A stretch of DNA of 64,000 nt, taken from Nocardioides sp. Soil797 (GTDB lineage: Bacteria; Actinomycetota; Actinomycetes; Propionibacteriales; Nocardioidaceae). How positions within the stretch are numbered: the first letter of the stretch is position 1; every line of letters begins with the position of its first letter. The stretch lies in contig LMSR01000001.1 of the NCBI GenBank assembly GCA_001429555.1, positions 366,687 to 430,686 of the forward strand. The letters run 5' to 3'. Shown piece by piece: positions 52,559 through 60,878 of the stretch. The notes below the pieces were generated by a model. That model was not told where the DNA came from. It saw only the letters and a program-made list of their open reading frames with translations, and ran no database searches. Both the position numbers and the translations under genes were made by a program.

Positions 52559-53091
52559 TGGGGAGCCACCTGGCCGAGGGTGCCGCGCCTGAGCAGCTCG
52601 GGTGCCTCCGTGCGGCCGTCGAGGACGCGGCTGGTGCGCTTGGCGATCCGCCAGCCCTGCGGCGTACGCACGACCTCGAAGTGGTGCGCGGTCGCCCGGC
52701 GGACGACGAACTCGGGGGCCTCCTCGAATGCGCCGCCCTGGTTGACCACCATCAGCGAGTGGCAGACCGCGACTGCCGCGTCGCCGTTGACCTGCACACG
52801 GGCCGGGCCGAGGAAGTGGGCGCAACCACCGGCGATCCAGCCCTGGTGGTTCTTCGAGCGCACCATCGCGCGGATCTGGTCGCGGCCCGACATGCTGATC
52901 TCGTCGACGTCGTAGATGCCGTCCTCGGTCCACTGGCCGGCGACCTGTTCGGCGTCGCCGGCATCGACCAGCGGCCCGTAGGCGGCGATCAGCTGACTGA
53001 TCTCGGCCTGGTCCTCCAGGTCACGCAGGCGCTGCTCCAGCTGCTCGATCCGGTCGAGCACTGCCGCGCTGTCGTCCATGAGTTGCTCCAT
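52555..53091 (-). CDS. SnoaL-like / NTF2-fold protein
   Basis: A 178-residue protein. A short coiled coil (VLDRIEQLEQRLRDLEDQAE) leads into the NTF2 fold: ISQLIAAYGPLVDAGDAEQV, WTEDGIYDVD, AHFLGPARVQVNGDAAVAVC, then HHFEVVRTPQGWRIAKRTSR. This layout is common in actinobacterial steroid and aromatic clusters. Its start lies just three bases after the LLM stop. Confidence 0.77.
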   Translation of the reverse strand: MEQLMDDSAAVLDRIEQLEQRLRDLEDQAEISQLIAAYGPLVDAGDAEQVAGQWTEDGIYDVDEISMSGRDQIRAMVRSKNHQGWIAGGCAHFLGPARVQVNGDAAVAVCHSLMVVNQGGAFEEAPEFVVRRATAHHFEVVRTPQGWRIAKRTSRVLDGRTEAPELLRRGTLGQVAPQ

Positions 53092-53094
53092 CCG

Positions 53095-53961
53095 TCAGTT
53101 GAAGGTGGGTTCGCCTGCGGCGAGCTCGGCCAGTGCCTCGAGCTGCTCGCGGTAGTGGGTCGAGGAGTCGGCGTGCACCGTGGCGCTGACCACCGTCGCG
53201 CCGGCAGCGAGCACCCGGGCGACCTTGTCGCGGGTGCGTTCCGGGTCGCCGATCGGGTCGAGTGGGCGGCCGGCACCGAGGGACACCTCGAAGCCGTCGG
53301 GCACGTTGGCCTCGTCGAGCATGCGGGTGAGTTCGTCCAGGGGCAGCCCGAACGGCACCCAGCCGTCGGCGAGGGTCAGTGCGCGGCGCAGGGAACGCGG
53401 CGTACGCCCGCCGATCCAGAGGGGGAGTTGGGCCTGGACGGCGTGCGGCTCGATGACGAGGTTCTCGAAGTCGAAGTGTGAGCCGTGGTAGCTCGGCGTG
53501 CGTTGGCCGAGGCTCGCGCGCAGAGCCTTGAGGGAATCGTCGGCGATGGCGCCGCGCCCCTCGAAGGTGGCGCCGAGCAGGTCGAACTCCTCGGCCAGCG
53601 AGCCGACCCCGAGACCGAGGGTGACCCGGCCGTCGGAGACGAGGTCGAGGGTGCCGTAGCGTTTGGCGATCTCGAGCGGGTGGTGGTAGCCGAGCACGAC
53701 GACCTGCGTCACCAGCCGGATGCCGGAGGTGCGCGCGGCCAGGTAGCTCAGGGTCACCAGCGGATCCCAGTACGTCGCACCGCGCTGCTCGGCGATCTCG
53801 ACCGGGATCGCGACGTGCTCACTGCAGGTGAGGTGGTGGAAGCCGAGGCGATCGGCGGTCTCCGCGATCTCGGTCAGCTCGGCAATGCCGGCCTTCTCCT
53901 CCCAGTCGCTGTGGGCTCCTGGGTTGGCGGTCACGATCGGGCTGGTGATGCCGATGCGCAT
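53095..53961 (-). CDS. LLM-class (luciferase-like) F420-dependent oxidoreductase
   Basis: A 288-residue luciferase-like protein beginning MRIGITSPIVTANPGAHSDW. Motifs are LGFHHLTCSEHVAIPVEIAE near residue 39, RLVTQVVVLGYHHPLEIAKR near 80, LVSDGRVTLGLGVGSLAEEF near 106 and PLWIGGRTPRSLRRALTLAD near 180. AGGAG precedes the ATG. It is the first gene of the operon divergent from the IclR regulator, so it is likely under that regulator together with the steroid genes. Confidence 0.86.
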   Translation of the reverse strand: MRIGITSPIVTANPGAHSDWEEKAGIAELTEIAETADRLGFHHLTCSEHVAIPVEIAEQRGATYWDPLVTLSYLAARTSGIRLVTQVVVLGYHHPLEIAKRYGTLDLVSDGRVTLGLGVGSLAEEFDLLGATFEGRGAIADDSLKALRASLGQRTPSYHGSHFDFENLVIEPHAVQAQLPLWIGGRTPRSLRRALTLADGWVPFGLPLDELTRMLDEANVPDGFEVSLGAGRPLDPIGDPERTRDKVARVLAAGATVVSATVHADSSTHYREQLEALAELAAGEPTFN

Positions 53962-54082
53962 GGGGGCTCCTGCCGTCAGTCGGATGTCGCTGTGATCGAC
54001 CGCTGGCGCGGTGATCGGTTGTCGTGGCGAGCCTGACACCTGAGCCCCTCGGCCGGCGGCGTACCTCCCGCTGAACGGTAGG

Positions 54083-54141
54083 TGAAATGAATTTCAGAAA
54101 GGTCTTGCTGAGACCGCTCCAGCAACCTAGAATTCATTTCA
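54083..54141. promoter_or_regulatory. Divergent operator region of the IclR regulator
   Basis: TGAAATGAATT (54083-54093) and AATTCATTTCA (54131-54141) are an exact 11-base inverted repeat, 37 bases apart, in the divergent gap between the LLM operon and the IclR gene. Each arm also has local dyad symmetry (GAAATGAATTTC). A region this AT-rich is unusual here and is the likely IclR binding site. Confidence 0.65.
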
Positions 54142-54177
54142 GTTCCGAGTATCGTTCACGGCGTGAGGGAGAGTGCG

Positions 54178-55062
54178 ATGTCTGCGTTGGAGACCGTTGA
54201 GGCACCCGGGCGGCAGCTGCCGCCGTCCATGGTCGAGCGGATGACGCTCATCCTGGATGCGTTCCATGCGACGACCACGAGACTGACCTTGGAACAGGTG
54301 GCGCGGGCCACCCACCTGCCGCGTTCCACCGCGCACCGGATCCTCGACCAGCTGGTCAAGCTGGCCTGGCTCGAGCACACGCCGTTCGGCTACGGCCTCG
54401 GCTCACGTTCGCTGAAGCTCGGCGACGCCGGTGACCGGCGCAGCAGCGACCTGCGCGCCGAGGCTGCGCCCATGCTCCACGAGCTGATGGTCCGCACCGG
54501 TCTTGTCGTCCACCTGGCTGTGCTCGACGACGGCGAGGTGTCCTACCTGGACAAGGTCGGCGGCCGCTTCGCCGGCTCCGTGCCGTCGCGTGTCGGCGGC
54601 CGCGCCCCGGCGCACTCCACCGCACTGGGCAAGGCGATGCTGGCCTGGCTCGAGGCCGAGACGGTCGACGAGATCGTCGGCGAGGCCCTCGACCAGAGCA
54701 CCCGCAGCACCATCGGCGACCTCTCGACGCTCCACCAGGAGTTGCACCGCATCCGCGGCCGTGGTGGTCTCGCCTTCGAGCGCGGCGAGTGCTTCACCAA
54801 CATCTCGTGTGTGGCCGCCGCAGTGCGTGGCGTCGACGGCCCGATCGGCGCCATCTCACTGGTCGGTGACGCGCAGGCGCCCCTCGAGCGCGTTGCCCCG
54901 CTGGTGGCCAATGCAGCCCGCAAGATCTCTCACGCCCTCAGCCCTGACCTGGCCCAGGTGGTGCGACCGCGTCGTCGCCCGAATGTCGAGGTCAAGGAGG
55001 AGACGTTCTCACCGGAGACGATGAACCGCCTGATGGCCGTCGGTCGCGACGGCTGGCTGTAG
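54178..55062 (+). CDS. IclR-family transcriptional regulator
   Basis: A 294-residue regulator. The N-terminal winged helix-turn-helix is LTLEQVARATHLPRSTAHRI then LDQLVKLAWLE near residues 36-66. The IclR effector domain follows, with SYLDKVGGRFAGSVPSRVGG near 120 and STALGKAMLAWLE near 147, and ends with a basic tail. GAGGGAGAG precedes the ATG. It lies between an LLM-SnoaL operon and the hsa genes. Its ligand is probably a ring-degradation intermediate; control of the steroid genes is inferred from position. Confidence 0.87.
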   Translation: MSALETVEAPGRQLPPSMVERMTLILDAFHATTTRLTLEQVARATHLPRSTAHRILDQLVKLAWLEHTPFGYGLGSRSLKLGDAGDRRSSDLRAEAAPMLHELMVRTGLVVHLAVLDDGEVSYLDKVGGRFAGSVPSRVGGRAPAHSTALGKAMLAWLEAETVDEIVGEALDQSTRSTIGDLSTLHQELHRIRGRGGLAFERGECFTNISCVAAAVRGVDGPIGAISLVGDAQAPLERVAPLVANAARKISHALSPDLAQVVRPRRRPNVEVKEETFSPETMNRLMAVGRDGWL

Positions 55063-55079
55063 CCGCCCTCACCTCGCCT

Positions 55080-55139
55080 CCGTTACCGAAGCGTATGCAG
55101 GTTCTTGTCCCGAAATTCCTGCATACGCTTCGGTAACGG
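55080..55139. repeat. Palindromic repeat family B, copy 2 (perfect)
   Basis: Two 22-base arms, starting CCGTTACCGAAGCGTATGC (55080) and ending GCATACGCTTCGGTAACGG (55139), pair perfectly around the loop TTCTTGTCCCGAAATT. It lies between the convergent IclR and hsaB genes. A degenerate copy is at 33696-33757. Confidence 0.85.
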
Positions 55140-55222
55140 CACGGGCTGGCCCCGGTGAGGGCACGGGCTGGTCCCTAGACAGCACGGGCTGGCCCCGGTG
55201 AGGGCACGGGCTGGCCCCTAGA
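55139..55222. repeat. GCACGGGCTGGC tandem repeat
   Basis: Four units starting CACGGGCTGG alternate between two 20-22-base forms, one continuing CCCCGGTGAGGG and the other TCCCTAGACA or CCCCTAGACA. This amounts to a 41-43-base tandem duplication. It ends 7 bases before the hsaB stop codon. Confidence 0.75.
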
Positions 55223-55229
55223 CAGGAGA

Positions 55230-55829
55230 TCAGCCCCAGCGGATCCCGTCTCCCCAGTTGAGCAACGAGGCGGGCGTGGCGTCGGGCAGCCGTCGCGACG
55301 GGTCGTCGAACTCGGTGCCGAACGCGCCCCGGTAGAAGATCATCGGCCGCTCGTAGCCGTCGTACTCCAGCTCCTGGACCCGCCCGATCACCACGTCGTG
55401 GTCGCCGGCCAGGTGGACGGTCTCGACCGCACAGTGCACGCGCAGCATCACACCGCCGAGCGCGGGTGCGCCCCACTGCGAGAGCTCCCAGTCGAGCCCT
55501 TCGAAGCGGGCGCCGCGGCTCGAGCCGAAGCGGGAGCACAGCTCGGCCTGGTCCTCGCCAAGCACATTGACGCAGAACCGCCCGGTCTCGCGGATCCGCG
55601 GCCAGCTCCGGCCGCGGTGGTCCGCACAGAACAGGATCAGCGGCGGGTCGAGCGAGACCGATGCGAAGGACTGGCAGGCGAAGCCCACGGGTCCTTCGTC
55701 ATCAACCCCGGTCACGATGGTGACACCCGAGGCGAAGATGCCCATCGCGGCGCGCATCTCGTCGGGCTTGGGCCCAGTTCGAGTGCTCGTGTCGGTGTCG
55801 TGAATTTCGGTGCTCATGGTGTCGATCAT
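55230..55829 (-). CDS. hsaB: Flavin reductase, probable HsaB component of 3-HSA hydroxylase
   Basis: A 199-residue flavin-reductase-domain protein: MGIFASGVTIVTGVDDEGPV near residue 29, FACQSFASVSLDPPLILFCA near 49 and HDVVIGRVQELEY near 145. In actinobacteria HsaB supplies reduced FMN to HsaA, which hydroxylates 3-HSA in cholesterol ring degradation. hsaA lies 2.9 kb away in the divergent cluster, which supports the assignment. The start may be the ATG at 55829 or at 55817; neither has a good ribosome-binding site. The length and domain match HsaB, but other two-component reductases look alike. Confidence 0.8.
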   Translation of the reverse strand: MIDTMSTEIHDTDTSTRTGPKPDEMRAAMGIFASGVTIVTGVDDEGPVGFACQSFASVSLDPPLILFCADHRGRSWPRIRETGRFCVNVLGEDQAELCSRFGSSRGARFEGLDWELSQWGAPALGGVMLRVHCAVETVHLAGDHDVVIGRVQELEYDGYERPMIFYRGAFGTEFDDPSRRLPDATPASLLNWGDGIRWG

Positions 55830-55958
55830 CGGGAACTCGGTGCCCCGCCTCTTCGGTGGTCCCGGTCAGTGGCCGCAACCGTCCGCCGTACGCCGTCTGC
55901 GCCGGGACGTGCGTCACGAGCCCGCTGGCCGGGCATCAACAAGTGCCCGCTCGGACGT

Positions 55959-56039
55959 CAAGGATTGCCGGTTCGCGCAGCAAGGATTGCCGGTTCGCGC
56001 AGCAAGGATTGCCGGTTCGCGGTTCCCGGTGATCGGGAT
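55959..56039. repeat. 22-base direct repeats plus 19-base motif upstream of hsaD
   Basis: CAAGGATTGCCGGTTCGCGC recurs at 55959, 55981 and 56003 with a 22-base period. It is followed at 56021-56039 by GGTTCCCGGTGATCGGGAT, whose exact reverse complement lies at 58618-58636. This motif contains the dyad TCCCG-gtgat-CGGGA. All of it is in the hsaB/hsaD divergent gap and may bind a regulator. Confidence 0.7.
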
Positions 56040-56072
56040 CAGGAAGCCGGTCGCGGCGAAGGGCGACCTAGC

Positions 56073-56948
56073 GTGCGGAAGGTGACTGATCTGACCCGCG
56101 AATCGACCCTGCGCGAGCTGGCGACCGACAACGGCGTGCTGCGCTACCACGAGGCCGGCGACCCGGATGCGCCGCCGTTGGTGATGCTGCACGGCTCCGG
56201 GCCGGGCGTCAGCGCCTGGCGCAACTACCGTGGCAACCTGCCGTTGTTCTCCCAGCACTTCCGCTGCCTGGCCCTCGAGTTCCCGGGCTTCGGGGTCAGT
56301 GACGACACCGACCTGCACCCGATGGCCGCAGCGTTCCCGGCCGTCGGTGCCTTCCTCGACGGCCTCGGCCTCGACCGGGTCAGCCTGGTCGGCAACTCGA
56401 TGGGTGGCATCGTGGCCACCCGTTTCGCGATCGCCCAGTCGGAACGTGTCGAGAAGCTGGTCACCATCGGCGGCATGGGCCGCAACATCTTCAGCCCCGC
56501 CCCGGGTGAGGGCCTCAACCTGCTCACCGACTTCGTCGAGGACCCCACCCGCGAACGGCTCGTCGCCTGGCTCAAGTCGATGGTGTACGACGAGTCGCTG
56601 GTCACCGAGGAGCTGATCGAGGAGCGCTTCGCCGTCGCCCTCGACCCGGAGACCTTGGCCGCCGCCAAGCGGATGTACGGCCGCGGCGTCCTGCAGCACA
56701 TGGCGAAGCTCGCCGAGAAGTCACCCGAGCCGCCGTACTGGGCGATGCTGCACAAGATCACCGCCAAGACCCTGATCACCTGGGGCCGCGACGACCGGGT
56801 CAGCCCCGTCGACATGATGCTGCTGCCGATGCGCACCATCCCGGACGTCGAGGTGCACGTGCTGCCCAACTGTGGGCACTGGACCATGATCGAGCAGAAG
56901 GCGGCCTGGGAGTCGACCGTCCTCGCCTTCCTGACGAGGGAGAACTGA
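56073..56948 (+). CDS. hsaD: 4,9-DSHA hydrolase (meta-cleavage product hydrolase)
   Basis: A 291-residue alpha/beta hydrolase of the meta-cleavage-product family. The nucleophile Ser109 is in LVGNSMGGIV; Asp241 (WGRDDRVSP) and His269 (NCGHW) complete the triad. The oxyanion region is MLHGSGPGVSAWRNY near 38-52. HsaD cleaves the C-C bond of the ring-opened steroid product made by HsaC. The exact start is uncertain: GTG at 56073 or at 56082; there is no clear Shine-Dalgarno sequence. It is followed at once by kstD (ATG two bases after the stop). Confidence 0.88.
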   Translation: MRKVTDLTRESTLRELATDNGVLRYHEAGDPDAPPLVMLHGSGPGVSAWRNYRGNLPLFSQHFRCLALEFPGFGVSDDTDLHPMAAAFPAVGAFLDGLGLDRVSLVGNSMGGIVATRFAIAQSERVEKLVTIGGMGRNIFSPAPGEGLNLLTDFVEDPTRERLVAWLKSMVYDESLVTEELIEERFAVALDPETLAAAKRMYGRGVLQHMAKLAEKSPEPPYWAMLHKITAKTLITWGRDDRVSPVDMMLLPMRTIPDVEVHVLPNCGHWTMIEQKAAWESTVLAFLTREN

Positions 56949-56949
56949 G

Positions 56950-58614
56950 ATGAGTGCAGAGAACTTCGACGAGGAGTTCGACTTCGTCGTTGTCGGCTCC
57001 GGTGGCGGCGGAATGGTCGCCGCCCTGGCCGCCGTCGACGAGGGCCTGAGCGTCGTGGTCGTGGAGAAGGCGAAGAAGTTCGGCGGTTCCACCGGCATCT
57101 CGGGTGGCGGCATCTGGATCCCCAACAACCCCACGTTGCGACGCCGCGGGCACAACGACTCCCGCGCATCCATCCGCCGCTACCTCGACCTGCTCACCGA
57201 GGGCCGGGTCACCCCCGAGCGCCTCGACGCCTACGTCGACAACGGGCCGGCCACCATGGAGCTGCTCGACAGGTCGAAGTGGATGAAGTTCAGCTGGACC
57301 AGGGGCTACGCCGACTACCACCCGGAGTACGACGGCGGACGCCAGCTCGGTCGCTCGATCGAGGCGAAGCCGTTCGACACCCGCAAGCTCGGCGATGACG
57401 AGCAGTTCCAGCGGCCCAACAGCATGAAGGGTCCGCTCGGCCTCTGGGTGACCGGCAAGGACTACCACGACCTGGCCATGGTCAAGCGCACCTGGCGCGG
57501 ACGTTGGGCCTCGGTCGTCGCAGCTTGGCGGGTCTCGTCGAACGTGATCCGTCGTCGCCACATGGCAACCGGCGGGCGGGCCCTGGTCGCTCGCCTCCGG
57601 ATGGCCCTCAGGGACGCGGGTGTCCCGCTGCGCCTGCAGACCTCGATGACCGAGCTGGTCACCGGGGACGGCAAGGTCACCGGCGTCGTGACCACGAGTC
57701 GCGACGGAGAGGTACGCCGGATCGGTGCACGCCGCGGAGTCCTCCTTGCCTCCGGCGGCTTCGACCACAATCCGCAGCTGCGTAACCAGTACCTGCCCGA
57801 CGGCGGCAAGGAGAACCACAGCCTCGGTGCCCGTGAGAACACCGGCGACGGAATCGTGGCCGGCCAGGGCCTGGGGGCCGCTGTCGACCTGATGGACGAC
57901 GCGTGGTGGATGCCCTCGGTGGAGCACCCCTCCGGGGCCACCATCCCGTTGGTCTCCGAACGGGCCATCCCGGGCCACGTGATCGTCTCCGGTGACGGGA
58001 AGCGGTTCACCAACGAGGCCTCGCCCTACGTCAACTTCGTGCACGACCAGCTCGAGGGCAAGCACCTGCCGGCCTGGTTCGTGATGGACTCGCGCGCCCG
58101 TTCGCGCTATCCCTTCGCCCAGATCCTGCCGGGTGCCCCGATCCCGAAGGCGTTCTACGAGGCCGGCTTGGCGCACAAGGCCGCCTCCCTCGAAGAGCTC
58201 GCCGCCGCGATCGACGTACCGGCCGAGGCCCTGGTCGAGACCGTCACGCGCTTCAACGGCTTCGTCGAGGACGGCGTTGACCACGACTTCCATCGCGGGG
58301 CGAGCGCCTACGACCGCTACTACGGCGACCCGACGCTGAAGAACCCCAACCTCGACCGGGTCGACAAGGCACCGTTCTACGCCATGCAGATCCAGGTCGG
58401 CGACCTCGGCACGAAGGGCGGTCTGGTCACCGACGAGCACGCCCGCGTGCTGCGCGAGGACGGCTCGACGATCACCGGCCTCTATGCCACCGGCAACACG
58501 GCCGCATCGGTGATGGGCAACGAGTATGCCGGCCCCGGCGCGACGATCGGCCCGTCGATGGTCTTCGGGTACGTCGCCGCCCGTCACGCAGCAGCCACCG
58601 GCGGCAACGACTGA
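56950..58614 (+). CDS. kstD: 3-ketosteroid delta-1-dehydrogenase
   Basis: A 554-residue FAD enzyme. The N-terminal dinucleotide motif is VVVGSGGGGMVAALAAVDEG at residues 14-33. The signature ending GNEYAGPGATIGPSMVFGYV has Tyr526 and Gly530 with the spacing seen in rhodococcal KstD (Tyr487, Gly491). It introduces the C1-C2 double bond in ring A of 3-ketosteroids, a key step in opening rings A/B. It lies between hsaD and hsaA, which is unusual; in many actinobacteria it sits elsewhere. Confidence 0.9.
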   Translation: MSAENFDEEFDFVVVGSGGGGMVAALAAVDEGLSVVVVEKAKKFGGSTGISGGGIWIPNNPTLRRRGHNDSRASIRRYLDLLTEGRVTPERLDAYVDNGPATMELLDRSKWMKFSWTRGYADYHPEYDGGRQLGRSIEAKPFDTRKLGDDEQFQRPNSMKGPLGLWVTGKDYHDLAMVKRTWRGRWASVVAAWRVSSNVIRRRHMATGGRALVARLRMALRDAGVPLRLQTSMTELVTGDGKVTGVVTTSRDGEVRRIGARRGVLLASGGFDHNPQLRNQYLPDGGKENHSLGARENTGDGIVAGQGLGAAVDLMDDAWWMPSVEHPSGATIPLVSERAIPGHVIVSGDGKRFTNEASPYVNFVHDQLEGKHLPAWFVMDSRARSRYPFAQILPGAPIPKAFYEAGLAHKAASLEELAAAIDVPAEALVETVTRFNGFVEDGVDHDFHRGASAYDRYYGDPTLKNPNLDRVDKAPFYAMQIQVGDLGTKGGLVTDEHARVLREDGSTITGLYATGNTAASVMGNEYAGPGATIGPSMVFGYVAARHAAATGGND

Positions 58615-58617
58615 ATC

Positions 58618-58636
58618 ATCCCGATCACCGGGAACC
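58618..58636. repeat. Inverted copy of the hsaD upstream motif
   Basis: ATCCCGATCACCGGGAACC is the exact reverse complement of 56021-56039. It lies 4 bases after the kstD stop codon, so the pair brackets hsaD and kstD. Confidence 0.7.
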
Positions 58637-58698
58637 CGACGCACCGCGGCGGTTCCCGGCGGTCAACTGGACCCACACGAGACAGAGAAGAGACCACG

Positions 58699-59883
58699 AT
58701 GACCAACCCGGTGCTCGCCGCAGTCGAGGCCCACGCCGAGGAGCTCGCCGCCCTCGGTGCCGAGAACGAGAAGCTGGGGCGGCTGACCGACCGCACCGTG
58801 GAGATCCTCCGCGAGGCCGGGGTCATCCGGATGCTCCAGTCCGCCAAGTACGGCGGCGCCGAGGCGCACCCACGTGACTTCGCCGAGGTGGTCATGCGAC
58901 TGGCCTCGCTCGACGGCTCGACCGGCTGGGTGGCCGGCATCGTGGGCGTGCACCCGTGGGAGATGTCGATGTGCGACCCGCGCGTGCAGGAGGAGATCTG
59001 GGGTGAGGACCACGACACCTGGATCGCCTCCCCCTATGCGCCGATGGGGGTGCTGAAGCCGGTCAAGGGTGGCTACATCTTCAACGGGCGTTGGCAGTTC
59101 TCCTCCGGCACCGACCACTGTGACTGGATCTTCCTCGGCGCATTCCTCGGTGACGAGGACGGCAAGGCGCTGATGCCTCCGCAGAACTACCACGTGATCC
59201 TGCCCCGTTCCGACTACGAGATCGTGCCCGACTCGTGGGATGTCGTGGGCCTGCGCGGCACCGGCTCCAAGGACGTCATCGTCAAGGACGCGTTCATCCC
59301 CGAATACCGCGTCGTGGAGTTCAAGAAGTTCCTCGACGGCTCGCAGCCGCGCGAGTCCGGCCACACCGACCCGACCTTCCACATCCCCTTCACCACGGCG
59401 TTCCCGCTGGGCATCACCTCCGCGGTGATCGGCATCGCCGAGGGCGCGCTCAATGCCCACCTGGCCTACCAGAAGACCCGGGTGCAGATCACCGGCACGA
59501 AGGTGAAGGACGACCCCTACGTGCTCTACGCGATCAGCGCAGCGGCCGAGGAGATCAAGGCCTCGCGGACCGCGATGCTCGACAACGTCACCACCTTCTA
59601 CGAGAAGGCGAAGCGGGGCGAGGAGGTGACGTTCACCGAGCGCGCCGACTCCCGGCGTACCCAGGTGGCAGCCGCGTGGCGAGCGGTCCGCGCGATGGAC
59701 GAGGTGGTCGCCCGTTCCGGCGGCAACGGCCTGCGCATGGACAACCCGATCCAGCGGTTCTGGCGCGACGGTCACATGGGCCTGGCACACGCGATCCACG
59801 TGCCCGGCTCGGTCTTCCACGCCTCCGCCCTGCTCGACATCGATGTCACGCCGCCTCCCGGCCCGATGCTGTCGATGATCTGA
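58699..59883 (+). CDS. hsaA: 3-HSA monooxygenase, oxygenase component
   Basis: A 394-residue flavin-dependent monooxygenase of the acyl-CoA-dehydrogenase fold. Recognisable segments are LASLDGSTGWVAGIVGVHPW near residue 69, FNGRWQFSSGTDHCDWIFLG near 129, VVGLRGTGSKDVIVKDAFIP near 182 and NPIQRFWRDGHMGLAHAIHV near 351. HsaA hydroxylates 3-HSA to the catechol 3,4-DHSA with flavin from HsaB. Its position next to hsaC and hsaD makes the assignment strong. Confidence 0.92.
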   Translation: MTNPVLAAVEAHAEELAALGAENEKLGRLTDRTVEILREAGVIRMLQSAKYGGAEAHPRDFAEVVMRLASLDGSTGWVAGIVGVHPWEMSMCDPRVQEEIWGEDHDTWIASPYAPMGVLKPVKGGYIFNGRWQFSSGTDHCDWIFLGAFLGDEDGKALMPPQNYHVILPRSDYEIVPDSWDVVGLRGTGSKDVIVKDAFIPEYRVVEFKKFLDGSQPRESGHTDPTFHIPFTTAFPLGITSAVIGIAEGALNAHLAYQKTRVQITGTKVKDDPYVLYAISAAAEEIKASRTAMLDNVTTFYEKAKRGEEVTFTERADSRRTQVAAAWRAVRAMDEVVARSGGNGLRMDNPIQRFWRDGHMGLAHAIHVPGSVFHASALLDIDVTPPPGPMLSMI

Positions 59884-59943
59884 CGCTCGTACGTCGACCT
59901 GCCCACCCCTGCCGCCTGACCCCACGACCCGAAGGACGAAGCG

Positions 59944-60864
59944 ATGACCCAGATCCGAGCACTCGGCTACCTCAAGGTGCAGAGCCAGGACATCCCACGG
60001 TGGCGTGAGCTGACCGTCGACTGCCTGGGCCTCCAGGAGACCACGGGCCCCGACAGCGAGGGTCTCTACCTGCGCATGGACGAGCGGGCCGCCCGCCTCA
60101 TCGTGGTGCCCGGCGAGAGCGACAAGGTGCTGGCGGTGGGCTGGGAGGTGCGCGACCAGTTCGCCCTGGCAGCTGTCGGTCGTGCCGTCGAGGCGGCCGG
60201 CGTGGGAGTCAAGGTGTTCACCCAGTCGGAGTGCGACGAACGCCGCTTCGAGGCCGGCATCTTCTTCGAGGACCCGGCCGGCACTCCGGTCGAGGTGTTC
60301 TTCGGCCCGGTGCTCGACCACAGCCCGGTGCTCACCGGCCTCGCCCAGAAGTTCATCACCGGCGACCAGGGGCTGGGCCACGTCGTGCTGCCCACGAACA
60401 ACCCCGAGGAGACGGTGGAGTTCTACACCGAGGTGCTCGGCTTCCTGCCGCGCGGCGCGATCCGCCTCGGTGGCCTGGACTCGCCGCCGCCGGTGCGCCG
60501 GGTCCGGTTCATGGGTGTCAACCAGCGCCACCACAGCCTGGCTGTCTGCCCGGCCCCGCACGGTGAGGCCCCTGGCCTGGTGCACCTGATGATGGAGGTC
60601 GACTCGCTCGACGCCGTCGGCCAGGCACTGGACAAGGTCAACAAGGCAGGCTTCTCGCTCTCCTCGACCCTGGGCCGTCACACCAACGACAAGATGGTCT
60701 CGTTCTACGTCCGCGCCCCCGGTGGCTGGGACCTCGAGTACGGCACCGAGGGCATGCTGGTCGACGAGGCCTACTACACGGCGGAGGAGATCACCGCGGA
60801 CTCCTACTGGGGCCACGACTGGTCCGGCTCCGAGCCGCTGGCGGCGTTCACTCCACCCGCGTGA
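59944..60864 (+). CDS. hsaC: 3,4-DHSA extradiol dioxygenase
   Basis: A 306-residue two-domain vicinal-oxygen-chelate dioxygenase. The iron ligands are His146 (DQGLGHVVL), His214 (GLVHLMMEV) and Glu265 (GWDLEYGTEG). It opens the catecholic ring A of the secosteroid 3,4-DHSA. AAGGACGAAGCG precedes the ATG. It completes the hsaA/B/C/D set in this window; hsaEFG are not seen and may lie beyond it or elsewhere. Confidence 0.94.
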   Translation: MTQIRALGYLKVQSQDIPRWRELTVDCLGLQETTGPDSEGLYLRMDERAARLIVVPGESDKVLAVGWEVRDQFALAAVGRAVEAAGVGVKVFTQSECDERRFEAGIFFEDPAGTPVEVFFGPVLDHSPVLTGLAQKFITGDQGLGHVVLPTNNPEETVEFYTEVLGFLPRGAIRLGGLDSPPPVRRVRFMGVNQRHHSLAVCPAPHGEAPGLVHLMMEVDSLDAVGQALDKVNKAGFSLSSTLGRHTNDKMVSFYVRAPGGWDLEYGTEGMLVDEAYYTAEEITADSYWGHDWSGSEPLAAFTPPA

Positions 60865-60878
60865 TCCGGTCGGAACCC

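Noticed and set aside
55959..56024. Three regularly spaced 22-base repeats as a possible CRISPR array
   Set aside because: The copies are directly adjacent with no spacers and no cas genes are near; they are simple tandem repeats.
58663..60816. A 717-codon open frame opposite hsaA and hsaC
   Set aside because: The opposite strand encodes well-conserved HsaA and HsaC; the antisense translation is low-complexity His/Val/Leu-rich sequence.
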